Shown here: positions 7,470-14,606 of the stretch, piece after piece
How positions within the stretch are numbered: the first letter of the stretch is position 1
How the letters are laid out: each line of letters starts with the position of its first letter
Translations under genes and position numbers: made by a program
The notes under the pieces: generated by a model
Database searches by the model: none
What the model saw: the letters and a program-made list of their open reading frames with translations, nothing else
Told to the model about the DNA's origin: nothing
Origin: an uncultured Verrucomicrobiales bacterium
Lineage (GTDB): Bacteria; Verrucomicrobiota; Verrucomicrobiia; Verrucomicrobiales; Akkermansiaceae
Length of the DNA stretch: 32,896 bases
Assembly (NCBI GenBank): GCA_937930235.1
Contig: CALGLJ010000068.1
Location: forward strand, 1 to 32,896
Direction of reading: 5' to 3'

Positions 7470-8003
7470 TTAGGAGTCCTTCGTTTTTGAGAAATAGTAA
7501 CGTGCCGATTCTACAATTCCGGTGATCACCTCGTCGAAGTTGAGTTGATCGGTCTCAATCATCAAGTGAGATGTGGCCTGGTAGAGAGGGGTCCGTTGGG
7601 CGAGAAGGTTGCGAATGGTTTCGGCAGGGTTGGTATGATTCAGGAGAGGGCGGTTGGTGTTGCGGGACGTCCGGTTCAAAATCTCTTCAGGGGTGGCAAC
7701 CAGCCAGACGACGTAACCAAGAGCTCTAAGCAATTGGCGGTTTTCTTCTTTGCCAATGATTCCACCGCCGGTGGCGATGACATGGTGTTTTGATTCTGCG
7801 AGTGATGTGAGGACTTCCGTTTCGAGCTGGCGAAATGTTTCTTCTCCTTCGGTTTCAAAAATCTGAGGGATGCTTTTCCCGGTGCGTTCTTCGATCAGTT
7901 GATCGGTATCGACAAGGGGGTAGCCTAGAGACAAAGAAAGCTGTCGCCCGATGGTGGACTTTCCAGTCCCCATGAAGCCAATGAGGATAATGTTTTCGGG
8001 CAT
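7470..8003 (-). CDS. aroK: Shikimate kinase
   Basis: Shikimate kinase phosphorylates the 3-OH of shikimate with ATP on the path to chorismate and the aromatic amino acids. The 177-residue length fits the family. The Walker A loop is GFMGTGKST (9-17). Shikimate contacts are D32 and D34 (VDTDQLIEE), R58 and the GGG loop (79-81); the lid has RPLL (118-121) and R137. The ATG at 8003 has no Shine-Dalgarno sequence. It is the first gene of the aroK-queG-trmD run and is divergent from the Sua5-type gene, with 72 bases between the two starts. aroK usually pairs with aroB; that partner is absent here. Confidence 0.95.
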   Translation of the reverse strand: MPENIILIGFMGTGKSTIGRQLSLSLGYPLVDTDQLIEERTGKSIPQIFETEGEETFRQLETEVLTSLAESKHHVIATGGGIIGKEENRQLLRALGYVVWLVATPEEILNRTSRNTNRPLLNHTNPAETIRNLLAQRTPLYQATSHLMIETDQLNFDEVITGIVESARYYFSKTKDS

Positions 8004-8075
8004 GATCTTCGGAGGAATGAAAAAATTCTACCTAAGTCTGTCGAAAGACGAAGAGGTATTTGCTAAGAATTGCTC

Positions 8076-9098
8076 GTGGACACGAAACTAGTGGTAGCAG
8101 ATTTTGAAGATTGGCGTGAAACCGTTGCTGAAGCAGTCGTGCTTTTGAAAGCGGGCGAAATTGTCGGTTTGCCGACGGAGACCGTCTATGGGCTAGCGGC
8201 AGATGCTTTTAATGCGGAGGCAGTGGCCAAGGTGTTCGAGGTGAAGGAGCGCCCGAGTTTTGACCCTCTCATTGTGCATGTTGGAGTTAGGGCTCAAGTG
8301 GAGACTCTGGCTCAGATTCCGGAGGATCTCAAAGAATTGGTGCGTGATATGATGGAAGAATTTTGGCCTGGGCCACTCACCTTTGTGCTGCCGAAACACT
8401 CCGAGGTGCCGGATTTAGTGACCAGTGGCCTTTCTACCGTGGCGGTCAGAATGAGTGCGCATGAAGTCATGAGAGCGGTCGCGAAAGAATTGGGGCCAAT
8501 TGCTGCTCCGAGCGCAAATCGGTTCGGAAAGATCAGCCCGACATCGGCCGCGGCCGTGATGGAAGAACTCGGAGGGAAAATCCCCTTAGTGATCGACGGA
8601 GGAGCTTGTCGTGACGGTTTGGAAAGCACGATTATTGCTCCGGAAATGACTGAGAAAGGACCGGTATTAAGACTCTTGCGGCCGGGACCAATTTCCAAAG
8701 AAGAACTCCGCAAATTTGCGAAAGTGATCAAGCCGAAGCGCACAAAATCAGACCACATTGAAGCTCCCGGACAAGTGGAGAGTCATTACGCTCCAACGAC
8801 TCCCCTAGTCCTGATCGAAAAGGGGGAACAATTTGAAGCTGAGCCGGGAAAAAAGTATGGTCTTCTTAGCTATAAAGGAGAAGGAGCAACGTCATTGATC
8901 GAGGCCACAGATTGGGCTGCAACTGAGATTCTGACTCCTGGAAAGGGCAAGCTCAGCGAGGGCGCCGTCAGGCTCTTTTATTGTCTTCGTAAGCTGGATG
9001 CTGCTGGGGTGGATCTGATCGTAGCAGAGCCGATCAGTGAAACTGGCATTGGGGTCGCCATGATGGATCGGCTTCGAAGGGCGGCGGCAGCGCATTAG
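8076..9098 (+). CDS. sua5: L-threonylcarbamoyladenylate synthase, Sua5 type
   Basis: The enzyme makes threonylcarbamoyl-AMP from threonine, bicarbonate and ATP, the first step of t6A37 on ANN-decoding tRNAs. The YrdC/TsaC domain covers about residues 12-205, with LPTETVYGLA (32-41), KERPSFDPLIVHV (57-69), APSANRFGKISPTSA (144-158) and GLESTII (181-187). A linker with GQVESHYAPTTPL leads to the C-terminal Sua5 domain. At 340 residues it is the long Sua5 form rather than short TsaC. I chose GTG 8076; TTG 8070 would add two residues and cannot be excluded. It is divergent from aroK. Confidence 0.93.
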   Translation: MDTKLVVADFEDWRETVAEAVVLLKAGEIVGLPTETVYGLAADAFNAEAVAKVFEVKERPSFDPLIVHVGVRAQVETLAQIPEDLKELVRDMMEEFWPGPLTFVLPKHSEVPDLVTSGLSTVAVRMSAHEVMRAVAKELGPIAAPSANRFGKISPTSAAAVMEELGGKIPLVIDGGACRDGLESTIIAPEMTEKGPVLRLLRPGPISKEELRKFAKVIKPKRTKSDHIEAPGQVESHYAPTTPLVLIEKGEQFEAEPGKKYGLLSYKGEGATSLIEATDWAATEILTPGKGKLSEGAVRLFYCLRKLDAAGVDLIVAEPISETGIGVAMMDRLRRAAAAH

Positions 9099-9172
9099 TT
9101 AGAATAAAAAATATATCGAATGGAGTGATTCTTATTAGTCATCTTGGACGAGGTGTGTTAGCAAGCAGAGTC

Positions 9173-10444
9173 ATGATGATAATTCGATCAATCGCGCTGG
9201 CGGTAGTCTTCCAGCTAGCGCCCTCTCTTCAAGGAGCGGAAATTAGAATGTGGACCTCAACTTCAGGAACGACGATTGAGGCCAAGCTGAAGAAAATCGA
9301 TGGAGAGAAAGCGATCCTGATCACGCCAAAGGCAAAAACGATTCCGGTGAAGATCAAGGATCTCTCTCTGGCGGACCGTGCGCACTTGGTCGAGTTCGCG
9401 GAAGCAGATCCCAAAATTATCACCGAGGTGGAATTGGGAATTCCGGAAAAGAAATCGAAGATCAAGCGCGATAGCATCAAAAAGCACGAAAAGCTCATGG
9501 GCTTTGGTGAAATCACGGACCTCGCGTTTAATGTAACCGAGAGTGAGCATTTCCTCGTTGCTTCCACCGGTCGATTTCGTGCAAAGCCTTTGATTGAGAC
9601 CGCTGAGGCGCTTTGGCACGGGATGGCATTCCAGCATATGAATTTCCGCCAAGACTGGGGGGACAAGAAAAAGATCATCATCGTAACCACTGATGAGAAC
9701 GTCTACGCCCAATTAGGAGAATGGTATGTCAAATGGATCAAGGAGAACATGGTCGATAAAGAAAAAGCAGAAACGACGGCGGGCAAAATAGCTGCTGTCT
9801 GGGGGCAAGTTTCCGGCACATCCATTTCCATCCCAGAGGAACAGCAGGAAAGGTATCAGGCCTTTCCGAGAGCGAAAATTATCCGAGTAAGAGACGGTCA
9901 GGAGCGAAATTACAAAAAAGTCTTTAGTCCTTTTCCCACGCACTTGTTAGCTGAAATGCTCATCTCAGATCAGATGGGTGGGATCAGCGAAATTTCTCCA
10001 GTGGGTTATTTCACGCTCACGACTGGGCATGCCTTTTTTAAAGAAATCCAACTGGCAGGACGATCGGTCACGAAATTGATCGATGCCGACGAATATGATG
10101 ATGAAATTTCCTCTAGCGGGGGATTTGAAAGTGGTAAATCATGGGCGAAATCATTGCGAAAACTGGTGAAGAAAGGGAAAATAACCCCAGATTTGGAAAA
10201 ATTACTTTCGGTGAAATCTGCTAGTGAACTGAACCCTGAGCAGCTCGTGCTCATGTATTCTCTTGCATACTATATGCAGAGTAATTCCTCTCGGATCGCC
10301 TCCTACGCAAAGATGGTGCAGCGCATCGAATCCAATAATCAAGTTCCAGCAGTCATTGAGATGGCACGAATCTTTGGCTTCGAATCTGTGGAAGACTTCC
10401 AAGAGGACTGGAGCAAGTTCATTAAAAGTACGAGCTTTAAATAG
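9173..10444 (+). CDS. Exported protein with N-terminal SHD1-like domain
   Basis: A 423-residue protein with a signal peptide (MMIIRSIALAVVFQLAPSLQGA, likely cut after A22). I chose ATG 9173; the frame extends 48 bases further upstream, but that would spoil the signal peptide. Residues 23-76 resemble the SHD1 domain: R-x-W-T-S-x-S-G-T-x-I-E-A, a lysine-rich strand, then IPVKIKDLSLADRAHL. The remaining 340 residues are helical and mixed, without a motif I recognise. The layout loosely recalls exported peptidase-MA-like proteins, but there is no HExxH zinc site (the closest is PFPTHLLAEML), so no catalytic activity is claimed. It is followed after 13 bases by another SHD1-containing exported protein, so the two are probably an operon. 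Confidence 0.75.
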   Translation: MMIIRSIALAVVFQLAPSLQGAEIRMWTSTSGTTIEAKLKKIDGEKAILITPKAKTIPVKIKDLSLADRAHLVEFAEADPKIITEVELGIPEKKSKIKRDSIKKHEKLMGFGEITDLAFNVTESEHFLVASTGRFRAKPLIETAEALWHGMAFQHMNFRQDWGDKKKIIIVTTDENVYAQLGEWYVKWIKENMVDKEKAETTAGKIAAVWGQVSGTSISIPEEQQERYQAFPRAKIIRVRDGQERNYKKVFSPFPTHLLAEMLISDQMGGISEISPVGYFTLTTGHAFFKEIQLAGRSVTKLIDADEYDDEISSSGGFESGKSWAKSLRKLVKKGKITPDLEKLLSVKSASELNPEQLVLMYSLAYYMQSNSSRIASYAKMVQRIESNNQVPAVIEMARIFGFESVEDFQEDWSKFIKSTSFK

Positions 10445-10457
10445 ATCTTTTTAAACG

Positions 10458-11834
10458 ATGAAGTATTTCAAAAACCTGATCGCAGGAATTAGCATTGCAT
10501 TGTCATCCTCACTCTTCGCTCAGAAAGATGGAGTAGAGCATGAGTATCGCACCTTCAAGGGGAGCAATGGCAAAGAGATTCAAGCGGTGCTTGTGAACCG
10601 AGATGATGAAAAAAGCGTTGCAGTTCTGAGAGTGAAGAATAAGGGGACGATGAAAGTCCCCTTTGAGAAACTAAGCGAAGATGATCAAGCCTATGTGAAG
10701 GCTTGGAATAAAGAGAAATCGATCTTTCTGCAATCTTGCCGTGGCCTCACCGTGAAGCAGCTCCTCGAGTTGCGTGGCTATCAAGGAGTGCGTTACGAAC
10801 TCAGTGGTAATTCCATTTTGATCCCAGGAAAAATCAACGGGAATGGAGTCAAATTCTTGATCGACACCGGTGCAGGCACGTCTTTGTTGCATTTACCAAA
10901 AGCGCAGGAGACGAACTGCAATATCGGCCCGATGGATCAAGCGGTGTGGGGAGTCGCGGGGGAATATCCTGCTGCTTGGGCTGAGATTGAGACCTTAGAG
11001 TTCGGAGGATGTGTTTTTAAGGATGAGAAAATCTTGGCGGCTGATCGGAGGCAGGGCTTACCGCCCGAGATGAAGGTCAAGGATGCGATGCTTTTGGGAG
11101 CGGAATATCTCATCCAATTGGAAACAGTTATTTCTTACAAAGAGCGCACCATTTTCTTCCGTCCTGATCGCTCGGATGCCCCAGGTGAGACTGCAGAAGG
11201 AGATGACCCATTTGGCTTCCGTATCTTTCAAGATAAACAAGGTAAGAAATTTCGCGGGAAAGTGATTGGGAAGACTGAAACCGCGATTCGACTCAAGCAG
11301 ACCAACGGGAAGACACGTCTCATTCCATTTTATAGTCTCACGGAAAAAGATGAAGAATACGCCTACGGCTGGAGCGAATCGAAGGCGACCTTCATGCAGC
11401 ATTGCCGAGGTCTCACGGTGGAAGAACTCTTGGAGTTGCGGGCCTACCAGTCATTCACTTATGAACGTCGCCGAAATCACATTTTTGTCGATGGAACTCT
11501 CAATGATCACAAGGTGACATGGTTGATTGATACTGGTGCGGACAATAGCTTACTGCATTTGTTTTATGCGGAAAAGTATGGCTGTGAAGTCGGCCCGATG
11601 GATAAGAAGGTCTATGGCATTGGGGGATCTGCCCCGGCCGCAGCGACGAAGATTGATAAGATCACTCTCGGTGATGCGGTGTTAACGAATCGGGTCTTGC
11701 TTTCGACAGACTTACAGCGCCTCAGTGAAAATAAGGAGCAAGAATGGGTCGGTCTCTTCGGTGCCGATTACATGAGAGAGCTTGAGGCTGTCATCACTTA
11801 CCGAGAGAACAAAATGTTCCTAAAACAAAACTAA
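10458..11834 (+). CDS. Exported double SHD1-retropepsin-like protein
   Basis: A 458-residue protein with a signal peptide (MKYFKNLIAGISIALSSSLFAQ). It is built as two copies of one module, offset by 222 residues: an SHD1-like domain (about 29-80 and 253-303), the linker CRGLTV-x-x-LLELR-x-YQ (94-109 and 316-331) and a retropepsin-like aspartyl protease domain. Both protease copies keep the active-site motif (FLIDTGAGTS with D136; WLIDTGADNS with D358), the GPMD-x-x-V-x-G segment and the C-terminal hydrophobic-Gly motif (LLGAEYL; LFGADYM). Retropepsin domains normally dimerise, each giving one Asp, so this chain could form its own active site. The substrate is unknown; an exported proteolytic or peptide-binding role is inference. 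It is 13 bases behind another SHD1-like gene. Confidence 0.85.
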   Translation: MKYFKNLIAGISIALSSSLFAQKDGVEHEYRTFKGSNGKEIQAVLVNRDDEKSVAVLRVKNKGTMKVPFEKLSEDDQAYVKAWNKEKSIFLQSCRGLTVKQLLELRGYQGVRYELSGNSILIPGKINGNGVKFLIDTGAGTSLLHLPKAQETNCNIGPMDQAVWGVAGEYPAAWAEIETLEFGGCVFKDEKILAADRRQGLPPEMKVKDAMLLGAEYLIQLETVISYKERTIFFRPDRSDAPGETAEGDDPFGFRIFQDKQGKKFRGKVIGKTETAIRLKQTNGKTRLIPFYSLTEKDEEYAYGWSESKATFMQHCRGLTVEELLELRAYQSFTYERRRNHIFVDGTLNDHKVTWLIDTGADNSLLHLFYAEKYGCEVGPMDKKVYGIGGSAPAAATKIDKITLGDAVLTNRVLLSTDLQRLSENKEQEWVGLFGADYMRELEAVITYRENKMFLKQN

Positions 11835-11919
11835 GGGGATCTTCTCGCCATCATTGATCGATGACAATGACTGAGGAGCTAGCGCTGGACATGAGGGCGC
11901 CCCATTTTTTTTTAAATGT

Positions 11920-12345
11920 ATGAGCGAGCAGCGTTTATCCATTCCTGAATATGCCATGGCGCTAGCCGAGGTTGCGAGTCTTCGCTCAGAAGATCCATTT
12001 CGTAAAGTGGGGGCGGCAGCCCTGGATTGGGATAACCGAGTGATCGCAACCGCTTACAATGGCTTGGCACCAGGGTTTGAAGCACCGGCAGGCTTTTGGG
12101 ATGATCGTGCCAAGCGTCAAAAATTCATGCTCCATGCAGAGGTCAATCTCTGCAGTCTCTTTAAAAGGGGGGAGGCCAAGATCGTTGCGACCACCACCAT
12201 GCCTTGCACCTCCTGTATGCAGACTTTATGCGCTTACGGGATCAAAGAAATTTACTTCCAAGAAGTTTACAAGGAATCAGACGCGCCAGAGATTGCTCAA
12301 CTATACGGGATCCATTTGGAGCAGATCGTGAGTAATTCTTCGTGA
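11920..12345 (+). CDS. dCMP deaminase / cytidine deaminase superfamily protein
   Basis: A 141-residue zinc-dependent deaminase. Motifs are FRKVGAAAL (27-35), TAYNGLAPGF (44-53), the zinc and catalytic motif HAEVN (H72, E74) and PCTSCM (C96, C99). This order, with YNG-x-x-x-GF before the HAE site, fits the deoxycytidylate deaminase (ComEB-like) group, which converts dCMP to dUMP for dTMP synthesis. The substrate assignment is inferred; the protein could deaminate a related nucleotide. The ATG at 11920 has no Shine-Dalgarno sequence; an AT-rich leader with nine T residues precedes it. It stands alone on the plus strand, converging on the TPR gene. Confidence 0.85.
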   Translation: MSEQRLSIPEYAMALAEVASLRSEDPFRKVGAAALDWDNRVIATAYNGLAPGFEAPAGFWDDRAKRQKFMLHAEVNLCSLFKRGEAKIVATTTMPCTSCMQTLCAYGIKEIYFQEVYKESDAPEIAQLYGIHLEQIVSNSS

Positions 12346-12362
12346 AAATGAGCGCGAAAGAA

Positions 12363-13115
12363 CTATTCGTTCTCTTCAATTTCTAAGTCACCTCCGTAGA
12401 AACTTTTGATGTAGCCAAACTCGATCAAGGTATCTTGCCATGGGTTGATCAGAGCATTGTTCTTAAAGACGCGACGGCCCCGGGCGAGCCAGGTTTCAGC
12501 TTCACTGACCTGATCGGCATGGTATGCAAGGGCGGCATTTCCGTAGTAAAACAGCAGAGTGTCATCTTTGTAGCTCATCTGGTCGATCGTCGCTTTGGCT
12601 TGTTCGATCTGGTTGGTTTTGAGTTGGCAGAGGAAGATTTTGAACCCGATGAGATCTTTCATTCTCTGCTCATTCTTTTGGTCGAAGAGGGGTTTGATTT
12701 CCTTGAATTTTTCAAGAGCTTGAGCCCATTTTTGGGTGACGAAATCGATTTCGGCGATGTTGAACAGCATGCCTTTGCTGGAGGGGTCGATTTTTTTTGC
12801 TTTATCAAAGCTCTTTGAAGCTTTTTTGAAATCACGAAATTCCACGTAGCAGGCACCTTGCAGATTCAAAGTGACTGGGTTTCCATCATAGATGGCATGT
12901 AATTTACGGATCGTCTCCAAGCATTCGAAGATGCGTTTTTGGCCAAAAAGTTGGCTGCTTCTCAAGTAATATTCGACATACTTCTTTCGAACATCTTCCG
13001 GAAGATTTTCGATATCGATATCATACTGGGCCTTCTTGGTGGTTGTGGTGGTTGGATCCTCTTGTCCAAAGGTGAGTTGGGAGGTGAGAGCGAGGAAAAG
13101 GAGAATGCGCTTCAT
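12363..13115 (-). CDS. Exported tetratricopeptide-repeat protein
   Basis: A 250-residue protein with a signal peptide (MKRILLFLALTSQLTFGQ) and a run of five threonines just after it (TTTTTKK). Three or more helix-turn-helix repeats follow from about residue 60. The clearest TPR-like unit is LNLQGACYVEFRDFKKASKS with FDKAKKIDPSS. A second is MLFNIAEIDFVTQKWAQALE. TPR arrays are scaffolds for protein-protein contacts; no enzymatic domain is visible. It lies 57 bases downstream of nadD in the same orientation, and the gap holds a small hairpin (13149-13165) without a T-tract. It may be part of the scpA-nadD transcript. The function is unknown. Confidence 0.75.
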   Translation of the reverse strand: MKRILLFLALTSQLTFGQEDPTTTTTKKAQYDIDIENLPEDVRKKYVEYYLRSSQLFGQKRIFECLETIRKLHAIYDGNPVTLNLQGACYVEFRDFKKASKSFDKAKKIDPSSKGMLFNIAEIDFVTQKWAQALEKFKEIKPLFDQKNEQRMKDLIGFKIFLCQLKTNQIEQAKATIDQMSYKDDTLLFYYGNAALAYHADQVSEAETWLARGRRVFKNNALINPWQDTLIEFGYIKSFYGGDLEIEENE

Positions 13116-13172
13116 GGTTTACTTTGCGGAATGTAAGAGGTTCAAGGGCGGCTGGCAAGCAGCCGATTGAAG

Positions 13173-13751
13173 TCATTTTAGATAAGGTCGTTCCAGGAGG
13201 AGGTAATCGTGGACTGCTGGCGAGAGCCATGAGGCTGGTTGATTTTGTGCGAGAGCCTCTCTGATCGCAGAAGCGGATGCGGGGTGGTTTCCTTTGAGAA
13301 AATGTGCTCGGTATCCTTTTCGAGGAGAAGCCTCGCCATCTCTGCCAACGACGATGAATTCGACCATGGCGGCAATTTGATCTGGATTTTTCCAACGAGG
13401 AAGGGCGAGCCATTGATCATGGCCGATCAGGAGGAATAAGCGGGCAGATTTTGGAAGGGTCGGGGCAAGTTGATGAAGAGTATGCCAAGTGTATGAAGGC
13501 GGGGGAGAGGTGAGCTCAAAGTCGCTGACCCGAGCCCAGGTGAGGGGCGCTGTCACTAGGTGAAGCATGTGCAGCCGCTGTTCATTATTTGCTCCGGGAG
13601 CGGAGTCCTTGTGAGGAGACTGCTGGCAGGGGATAAAGATGATTTCATCGAGCTGAAGCGCGCAGCGTGCTTTTTGGGCGATTTCCAGATGCCCGAGGTG
13701 GATGGGATCAAAGGTCCCTCCAAAAAAAGCAATGCGCCTCTGCCGATTCAT
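13173..13751 (-). CDS. nadD: Nicotinate-nucleotide adenylyltransferase
   Basis: NadD joins nicotinate mononucleotide and ATP to give deamido-NAD in NAD synthesis (cytoplasm). The protein has 192 residues. The nucleotidyltransferase signature GGTFDPIHLGH is at 11-21, with the HxGH-type histidines. The second ATP-binding motif, usually ISST-x-IR, is SASAIRE (159-165). FIPCQQSPHKD (39-49) is the conserved substrate loop. The ATG overlaps the last codons of scpA by four bases (13748-13751), indicating translational coupling. The common partners rsfS and obg are not adjacent here. Confidence 0.95.
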   Translation of the reverse strand: MNRQRRIAFFGGTFDPIHLGHLEIAQKARCALQLDEIIFIPCQQSPHKDSAPGANNEQRLHMLHLVTAPLTWARVSDFELTSPPPSYTWHTLHQLAPTLPKSARLFLLIGHDQWLALPRWKNPDQIAAMVEFIVVGRDGEASPRKGYRAHFLKGNHPASASAIREALAQNQPASWLSPAVHDYLLLERPYLK

Positions 13752-14503
13752 CGTTGATAGCCCTCGGGAACCCCCGCTTTGCGCTCGATTTCGATGGTGC
13801 CGAGAAGCTGGTCTTGGCGGGCGCAGAATTGGTTCATCTTCATGAGCTCCAAGAGTGCGAGAAATGTCACGATCACTTCGACTTTAGAAGTCGCTTTTTC
13901 AAAGAGAGATTGTAATTGAAGGGGGTGATCGGGTTTGATTCGATCGAGAAGATATTCGATCTTATCACTCACGGTGAAGCGATCATCGACAATGTCGCCA
14001 AAGTCGCTGGCTTCTTCAAAGCGTTTGAGGACATTCTGGAAGGCCCGAATGAGGTCGAAGATGGAAACATCCGCGAGGGGGGCTGGTGTTTCTACGTCAA
14101 CGGGTTGTTTTTTTTCAGGTGTATGAGCGAAGATTTGCTCTTGATCGATTTCACGTTGAGCAAGGAAGTTCGCGGCATCTTTGAACTTTTTGTATTCGAT
14201 GAGCTGCCGAATGAGTTCCCAGCGAGGATCATCCTCATCGGCTTCATCTTCGGGAGGTTGTTCTCGCTTCGGGAGAAGAGTGCGGCTCTTGATATACATC
14301 AGATTTGCCGCCATCGAGATGAATTCGGAAGCAAGGTCGATATTTAAGAGTTTAAAAGTTTCGATATAATCGAGGTATTGAGTTGTGACGCGTTCGAGCG
14401 AAATATCGTAAATATCGACTTCATCTCGCCGGATCAGGTAGAGAAGAAGGTCAAGAGGGCCTTCGAAGATCTCTAAATTGACTTTGTAATCCTCAGATTC
14501 CAC
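13748..14503 (-). CDS. scpA: Segregation and condensation protein A
   Basis: ScpA is the kleisin that bridges SMC heads with ScpB in the chromosome condensation complex. The 251-residue protein opens with the family hallmark FEGPLDLLLYLIRRDEVDIYD (split about residues 13-33). It continues with LNIDLASEFISMAANLMYIKSR and an acidic linker (EDEADEDD), and ends in the winged-helix region EVIVTFLALLELMKM (near 212-226). The start is GTG 14503. The gene overlaps nadD by four bases. No scpB is visible in the window, though the two are often neighbours. It is divergent from the AsmA-like gene, with 103 bases between starts in which I see no clear regulatory site. Confidence 0.93.
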   Translation of the reverse strand: MESEDYKVNLEIFEGPLDLLLYLIRRDEVDIYDISLERVTTQYLDYIETFKLLNIDLASEFISMAANLMYIKSRTLLPKREQPPEDEADEDDPRWELIRQLIEYKKFKDAANFLAQREIDQEQIFAHTPEKKQPVDVETPAPLADVSIFDLIRAFQNVLKRFEEASDFGDIVDDRFTVSDKIEYLLDRIKPDHPLQLQSLFEKATSKVEVIVTFLALLELMKMNQFCARQDQLLGTIEIERKAGVPEGYQR

Positions 14504-14606
14504 GTCCGAGGGGATATCGGAGCAAAGGTAGAAGGGCGAGGGAAATCGATCATCAAAATGTTGATTTCCAGTAGCAAATCTCAGAACCTCCTATACATTC
14601 GCGCCC

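Noticed and set aside
9173-10444. Zinc metallopeptidase assignment for the SHD1-like protein
   Set aside because: No HExxH or equivalent metal site is present; only the general layout resembles exported MA-clan proteins.
11851-11870. TCATTG/CAATGA hairpin after the double retropepsin gene
   Set aside because: Weak AT-rich stem without a T-tract; not supported as a terminator.
13149-13165. Hairpin CGGCTG-GCAAG-CAGCCG between nadD and the TPR gene
   Set aside because: Stem is only 6 bp with no T-tract on the minus strand, so it is not a terminator; left unannotated as possible chance.
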